Both the position numbers and the translations under genes were made by a program. The notes under the pieces were generated by a model. That model ran no database searches and was not told the origin of the DNA. It saw only the letters and a list, made by a program, of their open reading frames with translations. Positions 12,653-22,149 of a DNA stretch of 64,000 bases are shown here, in pieces; the first letter of the stretch is position 1; each line of letters opens with the position of its first letter. This DNA comes from Populus alba (taxonomy: Eukaryota > Streptophyta > Magnoliopsida > Malpighiales > Salicaceae). The stretch is taken from contig NC_133296.1 in NCBI RefSeq assembly GCF_005239225.2, positions 6,510,001-6,574,000 on the forward strand. Reading direction: 5' to 3'.

Positions 12653-14072
12653 ATGTGGTGCGGTGGATTTTTGTTACTTCAAGAATTTGATATCACAATC
12701 AAAGACAAGAAAGGCACCGAAAATGTTGTCGCGAATCATTTGTCAAGATTGACAACCGATTCGAGATCTGACATTACACCAATCGATGACTACTTTCCTG
12801 ACGAATCTTTATTTTCTGTCTCTACGATGCCTTGGTTTGCTAATATTGTTAATTTTCTTGTTTCAGGACAATTGCCAGCTCATTGGAGTACCCAAGACAA
12901 AAGAAAGTTCTTGAACGAAGTAAAGAACTTTTATTGGGATGACCCTTATTTATTCAAATATTGTCCTGATCAAATATTTCGAAGATGCATTCCTGACAAT
13001 GAGGTAAGTAGTGTCATTAAATTTTGTCATTCTGAGGCATGTGGGGGTCATTTCTCATCAAGAAAGACAACTGCAAAAATCTTACAAAGTGGATTCTATT
13101 GGCCCACCATGTTCAAAGACTCACATGCATTCTGTAAGATTTGTGAAAATTGTCAAAAGTTGGGATCTATTTCGAAACGTCACATGATGCCTTTAAATCC
13201 TATTTCTTGTTATTGAGATCTTTGATTGTTGGGGTATAGATTTCATGGGTCCATTTCCTCCATCATTTGGTTTCTTGTACATATTGGTCGCAGTAGATTA
13301 TGTTTCAAAAATGGATAGAGGCAATTCCAAGTCGAACCAATGATCACAAAATAGTGATAAAGTTTTTGAAAGAAAACATTTTAAGTCGATTTGGAATCCC
13401 TCGAGCCATGATAAGTGACGGTGGAACACACTTTTGCAAACAAGCCATTTGAGTCTTTAATGAAGAAATATGGAATCACACATAAAGTTGCCACCCCTTA
13501 TCACCCTCAGACAAGTGGACAAGTAGAGCTTGCTAATAGGGAGATCAAACAGATCTTGGGAGAAAACAGTGAACCCTAATAGGAAAGACTGGTCTTTAAG
13601 ACTTAATGATGCACTTTGGGCTTATCGAACTGCTTATAAAACATCATTAGGTATGTCACCTTATAGACTAGTCTATGGAAAACCTTGTCACTTGCCTGTG
13701 GAAATTGAACATAAAGCTTATTGGGCTATTAAAGCTTTCAATTCAAGCCTTGATGATGCTAGTCAGCTGCGAAAATTGCAAATAAATGAGCTTGAGGAAA
13801 TAAGAAATGATGCATATGACAATTCAAAATTCATAAAGCAAGAATTAAAGAGTTTCATGACAAGAAAATACTGAGAAAAACATTCAATGTTGGTCAAAAA
13901 GTCTTGCTTTTATAATTCTCGACTCCATTTATTTCCTGGAAAACTAAGAACAAGATGGAGCGGTCCTTTTATTGTGAAACATGTGTATCCATATGGGGCC
14001 TGTGATATTAAGAATCCAAAGAATGGCAATGTTTTTCAAGGTAAATGGGCATCGTTTGAAAGTTTATTTTGA
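12653..14072 (+). pseudogene. Athila integrase (broken)
   Basis: The end of RNase H (GTENVVANHLSRL) leads into integrase. The zinc-binding H-H-C-C domain is seen at about 13029-13160 (HSEACGGHFSSRK, CKICENCQK). The D-D-E core follows in shifted frames: GIDFMGP near 13237, ISDGGTHF near 13412, and [11 protein letters not shown] near 13518. [16 protein letters not shown] and the C-terminal region (to 14072, including [16 protein letters not shown]) complete the domain. Integrase joins element cDNA to host DNA. All three acidic catalytic positions are recognisable but lie in different frames. Confidence 0.88.
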
Positions 14073-14327
14073 CAATTTTTTCGGTTGAAAATGACTCTAT
14101 TGAATTTGAGTGATCCTGTTATATAAAGATTGATTCTTTTTCTCACATTGTTTTGTGTTTTGTTGTTTTGCTAGTCTCTCTTTCACCCCGGTCAAATGGC
14201 GGATAACGGTACTCCGTGACTTAAGTCGGTTTCTTTCAGTTTCCCAAATAACTGATATTTGTATATGTTTGTATAATTCTTAGCTCTTTCTTCCTTCTTT
14301 GAATCGCTTCTCTAATTCTCTTTGAAA
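14073..14327. other. Pol-to-cargo spacer within the element
   Basis: Noncoding spacer with a pyrimidine-rich tract (14281-14320) just before the accessory ORF. A TATATAAAG-like string at about 14120-14128 could be a promoter for a subgenomic transcript, which is speculative. Confidence 0.35.
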
Positions 14328-14782
14328 ATGGACACCACTCTTGAAAAGTTGAAAACGTATTTTCCCGCTTTGCCTCCACATGCGATTAATAAAATTTACC
14401 GTGCTAGGTGTGCAAGATTGAGGTTGTTAATGAATCATGGAATTCCTGAAGATATCCGTTGGTTAATTGAAGCAAAGGTTCGATTATCAGGTGAGTCATC
14501 CAAATTCTTTCATTTCACACATGGCTGGAACAGGTAAAAAGCACTTTTGCAAAGAAACGTCGTGCAAAACGACTGAAAGTCTGTCATCGATGTGCCAGAT
14601 GGACTTGTAATACGACATGTCGTTCTTTAGGAATGATATCTGTAAACCGTGAAGATAAGATACAATTCATTAAGGATGGCCTGAGTAAGGGGTCTTTAGA
14701 TAATCTTTTGTTGACCCTTGAGACGCATCCTAGTGGAGATGTGCATCGTGTAATTCATGATTTATGGGCCACAATTCCATAA
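14328..14782 (+). pseudogene. Accessory ORF: basic, cysteine-rich zinc-finger-like protein
   Basis: An ATG at 14328 opens 69 codons (MDTTLEKLKTYFPALPP...) ending at 14537. A second frame, open 14495-14782, continues the same apparent protein after a one-base shift. It contains a strongly basic segment AKKRRAKRLK (nuclear-localisation-like), then CHRCARWTCNTTC, then a GMISVNREDKIQFIKDG segment. A basic patch leading into CxxC, a further Cys pair, and a Gly/Ile/Asn segment with a short helix is the layout of the cysteine-rich nucleic-acid-binding proteins of carlaviruses, some of which suppress RNA silencing. That likeness is from pattern memory only. It sits in the env-like position. I do not know this ORF from described Athila elements. 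Confidence 0.5.
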
Positions 14783-15137
14783 AGAACATGATCGACTTAG
14801 TCTTGGGAATCTGACTAAAAAAAGACCCTGTTTGCCAGTTTTTAAGAAAACTGGATGGGAAGCCTATCCCCGACCCATAGAGGGCGTTTAAGCCGTTCTT
14901 GGACGTAAAACCAAGGGAAGATGTGAGCCACAATCACAACTACCTGTACATACATGCTTTTTTCAAAATAAATAATTAATAAAGAGAGAGAGAGAGAGAG
15001 AGAGTTTGTGAGACTACAGCTGGCCTACATATAGGTGGTATGATTGCATTTTCACTTTTTCATCTTATAAATTCTTCTCTTCCTTCCCTTCATTTCTACT
15101 CATCCCATATATTCATCAAATATAGAAGTGTGTAGAA
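14783..15137 (+). promoter_or_regulatory. Promoter-like leader of the LOG gene
   Basis: A GA microsatellite (about 14984-15004) is followed by CTTATAAATTC (about 15064-15073, TATA-like), then a CT-rich leader and ATG at 15138. This resembles an ordinary plant promoter and 5' UTR rather than retrotransposon sequence. If real, LOG could be expressed independently of the LTR. No other coding is seen in 14783-14980. Confidence 0.45.
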
Positions 15138-15791
15138 ATGGCAGGTTCCTCAAGTCATCATATAAGAAATATTTGTGTTTTCGGTGGATCCAGTTCTGGG
15201 AAAGAAAAAGAGTTTTTAGAATCAGCAAATCATCTTGGTCGGGTACTAGCTGAGAGAAAGATTCATTTAGTGTATGGGGAGGCAGCCTTGGGGTTAATGG
15301 GAGGTGTGTCAATGGCTGCATTTTTAGGAGGTAGTCAAGTTTTGGGGGTTGTCCCCAAAGCTTTAGCAACTGGGGACATCATTGGAAAAACAATTGGAGA
15401 GGAACTACAGGTCCCAACAATGTCTGACCGACTGAATACCATGTTTAACCATGCTGATGCCTTCATTGCCTTACCAGGTGGTCTGGGCACATTGGAAGAG
15501 ATCTTTCATATTTCATCTTGGGCCCAACTACACATTCACCATAAACCTATAGGTTTGTTAAATGTTAATGGTTTTTATGATAAGTTGCTGTCTTTCCTTG
15601 ATCAAGCTGTGGAACAGGAATTTCTAACATCTTCGGCACGACGAATCATAATCTCTGCTGCTACTGCTGAACAATTGATTGACCAACTACAATCTTTCAT
15701 CCCTGTCATTGATCCCTGCATGAGTCGTCTAGATTGGTCAACTAAGGAAAGCCGTAAAAAGCTTAGATTAGGTTTGAGCCTTCATCTGTGA
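15138..15791 (+). CDS. LOG-family cytokinin riboside 5'-monophosphate phosphoribohydrolase, intronless
   Basis: A 217-residue uninterrupted ORF. LOG enzymes are cytosolic/nuclear and release active cytokinin bases from their nucleotides in one step. Seen: Rossmann start NICVFGGSSSGK (11-22), glycine loop region LVYGEAALGLMG (44-55), the Arg of MSDR (R98) and PGGLGTLEE (113-121), the family motif PGGxGTxxE with E121. R98 and E121 correspond to the residues needed for catalysis. IHHKPIGLLNVNGFYDKLL (133-151) is also typical. Length fits plant LOGs (about 210-230). Oddities: plant LOG genes usually have several introns, this has none; it lies inside an Athila element on the element's sense strand; the usual Cys of FCGSS is Gly (residue 16); the usual GGGS of the glycine loop reads GEAA, explained by paired one-base indels. 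Intronless structure suggests capture through RNA. Activity cannot be judged from sequence. Confidence 0.9.
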   Translation: MAGSSSHHIRNICVFGGSSSGKEKEFLESANHLGRVLAERKIHLVYGEAALGLMGGVSMAAFLGGSQVLGVVPKALATGDIIGKTIGEELQVPTMSDRLNTMFNHADAFIALPGGLGTLEEIFHISSWAQLHIHHKPIGLLNVNGFYDKLLSFLDQAVEQEFLTSSARRIIISAATAEQLIDQLQSFIPVIDPCMSRLDWSTKESRKKLRLGLSLHL

Positions 15792-17017
15792 AACCTTGTG
15801 TCTTTTGGTTTTATTAATAGCATATTATTTTGTTTTGTTACTTCTTATGTTTGTTTAAGTGTGTTTCAGGTTTGTCATTGTTCGCTGTTTCAGGTGATGT
15901 CTTTTATACTCTATCTTTCTACCTTCGAACATTGAGGACAATGTCTCGTTTTGGTTGGGGGGAGAGGGTAGTAGTTTTTTTTTTTTAAAAAAATACTAAC
16001 TTGCTAACTGTTTTTGCTATTATTAAAACCATTTGACAAAATTGTTATTAGGATGGCAGAGTATGGAATCAATTTTATTGACTCTAGAGACGCATCTTAG
16101 TAAGTTTCATTACCAAGGTCTATCATAATACTTCTTGAAATATTCAGGTTTACAAACTCTCACATTGTTATCACTTGATTCTGCTCCTATACTCATTTAA
16201 CAAGTATTATTAAACCTTCATTTTCACACACACACTTTAAACATATGATTGTGGGTTGCACATTGGATTATTACATTAATTATGTTTTTTTGTTGAAGTA
16301 ACAACTAAGGGAAAAGGATAGTATATAATTTGCAAAGAAAAAAAAAAGAGAAAAAAAAAAAAAAAGATAGTATTGATGATAATAAAACGTGGATAAGTTT
16401 GGTTTCGTAGCCTCCCTAACCTAAGCAATTAAGCCTGAAGGGGTGTTTTAACACCTAATACCCTAAAGTCAACTGACTTGGGAGCTATTGGCCCAAAGCT
16501 TGTTACATGGGTTAAGGAGAAAAGCTTAAGGGAATCAAACATTGCACTATCTACGTATCAGTATCTGCAACCCGAGTTGTTAAGCTCGTAGGGGTGTCTC
16601 AACACCTAATGCCCTAAGACCAACTGGTCTGGGAGTCATTAGCCTAAAACTCGTTACATGGGTTAAAGATACATTGTGTTTAAGTTGTATGTGTATATAA
16701 ATAAAAAAAGAAAAAAAAAACAAAGAAAAAAAAAATCCCAACCCAAGGAAGTTCACCTTAAACATTTGAACATAATATTGTTTTCTTCCAACAAAAGCCC
16801 CATCATCTATGTTTTCATTGAGCACACAAAAAGAAGGTTTATTAATATCTTGTTTACGAAGTATGAAGCAGGAATATAAATTTAATGAGAGTTTGTTTAT
16901 CTGGATAGATTAATGGAAGTTGAATGATGAATGCCTTGCTTTGTGGAACTTGCAAATTGTTTCTCTATTTTAACGCTTTAGATTACTAGGGACTAGTAAT
17001 AAGCTGGTTGGGGGGGG
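15792..17017 (+). other. 3' untranslated zone and polypurine tracts of the element
   Basis: CATTGAGGACAATG (about 15930-15943) followed by GGTTGGGGGGAGAGGG (about 15953-15968) is a sequence often seen in Athila elements and may be an internal or second polypurine tract. The tract that abuts the 3' LTR is GGTTGGGGGGGG (about 17005-17017). Between them the region is noncoding, with A-rich runs near 16338-16365 and 16705-16735. Confidence 0.7.
16429..16667 (+). repeat. Imperfect direct repeat in the element's 3' zone
   Basis: Two units of about 88 bases (about 16429-16516 and 16580-16667) share the frame TTAAG...AGGGGTGT...AACACCTAAT.CCCTAA and end in GTTACATGGGTTAA. They are offset by about 151 bases and diverged by roughly 20 percent by eye. 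Function unknown. Confidence 0.7.
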
Positions 17018-18740
17018 TGATTAGTACTTAAAAGTGCATGTTTATCAAGGTTTTATATCATCATTTTGCACTTGAAGTATCAATAACTCCTTAACTAAAG
17101 CATGTTTTATAATAACAAGTTTGATATTATAAGATACCTTAATTTATGGTAAATGCTCATTTTAAATGCAGGACTATCACATAAATAAAAGGATTGATTG
17201 ATGAGTTTAAGCATTGAAAGTTAAAGGACAAAGAGATGGCCAAACTTAGAAAAGAGATGTCGGTGCAGTCCAAACCGGAACATTGCTCGGTAATTGGATC
17301 ATATCTGGAGCTCTAGATTTCGGATTTAGGTCCACTTTATATGGATGGAAAGGTAAGACAAAAGCCTACAACTTTCATGAGGAGCCCAAGATTTGAAAAG
17401 GTCGTTTTGAAGTCCAAATTGAAGGAACAACGAAGAAGTCCGAAGCTGTCCTGCAGCCCAAACACTATTTAGTGTTCAGCCCATATCTTGAGTTCTAGAA
17501 GTCCAAATGACCTCATCTTTTTTTTTTTTGGAAAGCTGAGACAATTTCCTAGAACATTCTTGAGGATTCTGGGCAAATTATGATGTTTAGCAATGACGTC
17601 TTGATCAGACAAGAAGATAAGGATTGTTATCTAGTCAAGATGTGGCCACCCACTCATCAATTAGTCAACAAATCAATAGTTCCAAATTTTGGCCTATAAA
17701 AGGAGGCACTTACCATGTATTGAGGCATCTTGGTGTTCAGATCAAGATCATGCTCTTGCTTTTCTCTCTTTGTATTGCTTATGTCTTGCTTTCATTAATA
17801 TCAAGTTTATGCACTTCATTTCCTTTCCTTTGTCTAGTTAACTTCTTTCTCATTTATGTTCTTGTCTTGTTCATTTATGTTTCTTTCTTTTATTATGTCC
17901 AGCTAAGTTAATTATGTCAAGGTGAAAAGGGTACACTAATGGTGTGTAAGAACAAGTATAATATAAACTTAACATGGACCTTAACGTTGGATACTAACAT
18001 GTTTTATATTTGTTATCTTGTTCACTTTAATACTTTGCTTGTTAAATGGTTAATCTAGATTTATGTTGTGTAACACTTGGTACAACAAATACTTGGCACT
18101 TTCATAGCCCATACTGTATGGTTTAACCGACACCTGAGCTATGAAAGGAACTTGATTTGTTGTTAACATAAGTTATAATCATGAATGCCTGCCAACATTT
18201 ACAAGTATTAGCTTTATTCGAATAAGATAATTAATGTAATCATGTCATGTTAACAATTTATAATCTGATTGGAACCTCCTTTATGTGTGGTTTCCAATTG
18301 AGTAATAAGAGTTTATATTATACTTGTTTGAAGTACCATTAGTGGATTCTCTAACCTTGACATTTGTTTTTATCACTGTTTAATCCTTACGTTAATCTTT
18401 TATCTCAAAGTTCTCATTAATTTCTTCATCTTCTGTTGTTATTATTATTATCATTGTTATTATTATTATTATTTACATTCTGTTTATATTATATAATATA
18501 TATCTTTGATCTTTTCATAAAGTCAGTATATAGGCTGGAAACCTGTGACCCGATCTTTAGATCATTCTCAGGTATAACAACGCCACGTACTGAGTATTAT
18601 TGTTGTTGTTGTTGTTGTTGTCTTGTTGTTGTTAATTTATACAATTAACCTCTCTGTGGTTCGACCCCGGTCTTGCCGGGTTATTTATTACTTCGACACT
18701 CCTGCACTTGGGAAGAGACATCAAGCTTTTGGTCGTGTCA
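17018..18740 (+). repeat. 3' LTR of the Athila-like element
   Basis: Begins TGATTAGTAC and ends GGTCGTGTCA like the 5' LTR. By eye about 15-20 differences from the 5' LTR, almost all single-base gains or losses in short homopolymers or dinucleotide runs, with very few substitutions. Confidence 0.95.
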
Positions 18741-18745
18741 TTAAT
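18741..18745. repeat. Target-site duplication, right copy (TTAAT)
   Basis: Identical to 6887-6891, directly after the terminal CA of the 3' LTR. Confidence 0.95.
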
Positions 18746-20330
18746 GCTTCAAACTCATATAATTCTCTTTATAGAGTTTTTCTTTGATTCTCATGGTTGT
18801 GTTCATTTTGACTATAAATAACTCTATGTTTTATAAGTACTTTAGGAAATTTAACTTTTTAGAATTCTCGAAGAAACAAACACATTTCTCGCTCATACAA
18901 GTGATCTTTTCTTAGAAGTATTATAATACACTTTACTTAGTAAACCAATATATGAAATTCATTAAAAGCACAATCACCCTTTTGTCACTTTATTGCTAGC
19001 ATCTTTTTATTTATTTATTATTATTATTAAAGAAATGAGCATGGAATAATTATTCTCGAGTTTTACTAAGGATGTAACATGACTTAGTTTTCTATTTGAA
19101 TATATATCCTATGATCTTCAATCAATTAAGTATGGTTATCATCATGGCATTATTTTTTCTTTAAAGTCTTTAAACTCGTTATCTTTGATAAACTATACAC
19201 AAGTTCTCTCATCAAGCCTTTAGTAATTGGATTTATAATAGTGTCCTTTGACTTCAATAGAAATAATTTTATTCAATAACAAGTGTTTAAAAATATTATG
19301 TCTAAACTTACCATTATACATTCTACCTTGTGCGTTTTTAATTGTTGATTGACTATTAAAGTGGACATAAATCGTTGATACTGGCTTTTTGTTAATATGA
19401 AATATCATCTAAAAAATTTCAAAGTCACTCGACTTCCTCTTTAGTTTTATCAAAAGCTATAAATATGATTCTATCATAGATCTTACGATACATATTTGTT
19501 TATAGGATTTCTAATATATAACAGCTTCACTATGTTTGAACATATTTTACCTTTCAAGTACCGTAAGGTATCTAGTATAGTAAAAATCATAGTCCAAGAT
19601 ATACCTTAAATATTCAAGCACCAATTTATTACTTTTCAATTATCTATACTTGAATTACTATAAATCTACTTGCCTTACTAACTAAATATGCAATATTTGG
19701 TCATATTAAGCTCATAACATAGATCAAACTTTCAATTATTCAAAAATATTTTAATTTGTGTATTTCCTCACCTTTGTTTTTTTATAGACATACACTTTTA
19801 TCCATTGATATTCTAAATAGTTTAAGGTAGTTCTTGAAATCTTTCTAATATGATGCTAATTTTTTAATAACTACACTCACTTGAAAAGATTTACTCAGAA
19901 CCACCTCTTTAAAATGAATATCATGCAAGATGAGTTAAAACTCTTGAACCTAGCTAATTATATTCCTTGAATTGATAATCTTAAAATCAAGAAATTCATT
20001 GACTATGAGCTTTTTCATGCCAGCATATTCAACTTTGTACTTTCGATCCAAAGCTTGTAATCATGCATTTACACTATTGATTAAACTATACATATTATAC
20101 AATGTATTATCCAAATAATTTAAGATGTACTTTTTATATATGAAACAACTATGATTCTATGTGTTCATATTTGTCATAATAATGGAATCAAACCCATCAT
20201 TTGACAAATTTGACGCATCTTCAAGCAAGAACTTCGCTAAGTTCAAGATAGTTAGATAAGATAACATCTTTTATTACCACTTTTTAAAGTTAAAATCAAT
20301 GAACTTTTTAGGTTTCTCATCATGCACTAC
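18746..20330 (-). pseudogene. Decayed Ty1/Copia pol fragment
   Basis: On the minus strand, about 19770-19640 translates with stops to IIESLIYVMS followed by PNIAYLVSKASR, recognisable as the reverse transcriptase/RNase H part of Copia polyproteins (family pattern: I-I-G-S-L-M-Y, then R-P-D-I-A-Y-A-V). Further along, 19408-19220 gives HLLLNKIISIEVK and then, with shifts, a degenerate version of the Copia terminal D-P-L-T-K-G-L motif near 19200-19220. Many stops and frameshifts mark an old insertion. The young Athila element sits just beyond the end of this fragment, so it probably inserted into or next to the Copia 3' region. Confidence 0.65.
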
Positions 20331-22140
20331 AAGAGATGATGGTGGAATCTTAATTACCGAAGCAGTATTTGTTGTAGTATTTATCAAAACAACATTGGTT
20401 ATCATAACCATTTCTTAGGTTTAAGACAAAATGACTATTCTAAAACAATAGATAAATGTGTACAAAAAAAAAGTAACAAAAATATAAATTAATTAACCAT
20501 GAAACTAAACTAAATAAGTAAACAATTAGAAATCAAATGTTTTAGACTTAAAATTGTTAGGAAAAATCACAATTCATTATTAGTTCATTTTTTATATGCA
20601 AGTTTGGTTCTAATTAAAGCAAATAAACTAAAATTGCATACAAGTTAACAAACTAGATTAGATTGAGTTTCTAGCATAGAAATACATAAAGCTTTAAACT
20701 AAATTACAACATTAAACAAATAGAGGTAAAACCTTAAGATTGCTAAATAACAATGTATTTTAATGTTTAGTTTTACTAGATATGATTTGCATGAACATAA
20801 AACTAAATTTTTTTACTTTGTTAATTTTGATAACTTAACTTTTTTTTATACCTATCAAACAAACACTACATCTCTAAGGATAAAATAAGCATACAACGAA
20901 TTACATATAGTCTATTTCAAAAATAAAATGTATAATAAAACCTAGTTTAAATGGAATATTTAGCACACTTGCTTATTGAAGTACTTAGTATGTATAAAAA
21001 TAGATGCATACCATGTTGTTATCAATGATCATGTCCCTTGTTATTAAGGCTTTATTGATTGGCAATTGAATTGCAATCAACTTTATAGGATAAATTTATT
21101 ATGAAAAACTATTTGTACTAAAATTCCATAAAAAATATTATGGGCTGGGGTTGATTTGTAGTTATTAAGGATAACTATAAATTAAACTCTAACTTATTAT
21201 ACCTGTCATAAATTATGATAAACTTGTGAAACTTCACTAAAAATAGTTTAAACTATTATAGTTTTGGTAGTTTGGTGACCGTTGTTGATTTTTTTTTTTT
21301 TTTAAGATTCATAGTAAATTTGAACTTTTTTCTTAAAAGAAATAGTGATGACTATCCTTTAAAAGATAATACTATTAAAATTATTGGATAATGTATACAA
21401 AAATCATAAGTAATACATCACTAAAAAATAAAAAATAAGATGGTCTATAGCTATTATTAAAAATGGATTCATCAACATTCAATCATTTGAAATGATCATC
21501 CCTCTTTTAGAAGATTAGAAATTTGAAATATATGAAGTAGTAATTTCATCCCAGAACCATAAAAATCCAGCAATTAAATTCACTAAATAACACCATTATA
21601 GAACTAATCTTTATAAAAATTGATCCTATAAAACCATATTTCATAAATTAGCCAACTCACATCATTAACATCCAAAATCACATATCTTCTCAAAATCTAC
21701 AAATACGAATCCACCACCATTATAAAATCATTCACCGCAACTAAACATAAAAAACCATCTAGACATATTTCAATGCTTGAATCTTATATACATTGATTGA
21801 GTTTTTGCACTTAAAAAGAAAGGATTACGTTCAAGGGCTTTGAGTGAAGAAATAACTATAAAATGACGATGAGATGAGGAGAAAAGTGTGAACAACAATT
21901 AGGCTATGTTTTTTTTTTTAATGAAAAATTAATTTTTTTTTATATTTTGAATTGTTTTAATGCGCTGATTTTAAAAATAATTTTAAAAATATAAAAAAAA
22001 TATCATTTTTATACATTTCGATATGAAAAATATTTTGAAAAGCAACCATAACCACACTTCCAAACAAATCCTTAGATAAAAGAGAGTGATTAATGATTTC
22101 TATATTTGAAAAACAATTTCATTATAGGGAGATTGAGATA
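20331..22140. repeat. AT-rich repeat-derived DNA, right copy of the flanking repeat
   Basis: About 20750-21000 and 21690-21760 match the two blocks at 5790-6010 and 5690-5760. About 21900-22075 is a dispersed MITE-like sequence (AGGCTATGTTTT ... ACTTCCAAACAAATCC) similar in pattern to 24650-24870. No gene is supported. Confidence 0.4.
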
Positions 22141-22149
22141 GCCAATATT

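Larger units (their letters stand above)
6892..18740 (+). mobile_element. Athila-like Ty3/Gypsy LTR retrotransposon carrying a LOG gene
   Basis: An 11.85-kb element bounded by TG...CA LTRs of 1725 and 1723 bp and a perfect TTAAT duplication. After the 5' LTR comes a primer site for tRNA-Asp, the type used by Athila elements. Order: gag, protease, reverse transcriptase, RNase H, integrase, a small cysteine-rich ORF, a LOG-family gene, then a 3' untranslated zone with purine tracts. Integrase after RNase H defines Gypsy. The region between integrase and 3' LTR is where Athila elements often carry an env-like ORF; here it holds unrelated cargo. gag and pol are broken by many frameshifts and a few stops, while the LTRs are nearly identical. 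So the copy is recent and was either mobilised in trans or is misread by indel errors. Confidence 0.95.

Noticed and set aside
14490..14533. Possible intron in the accessory ORF (CAG followed by GTGAGT, and AACAG)
   Set aside because: Removing it does not bring the two open frames into register, so a one-base shift explains the break better.
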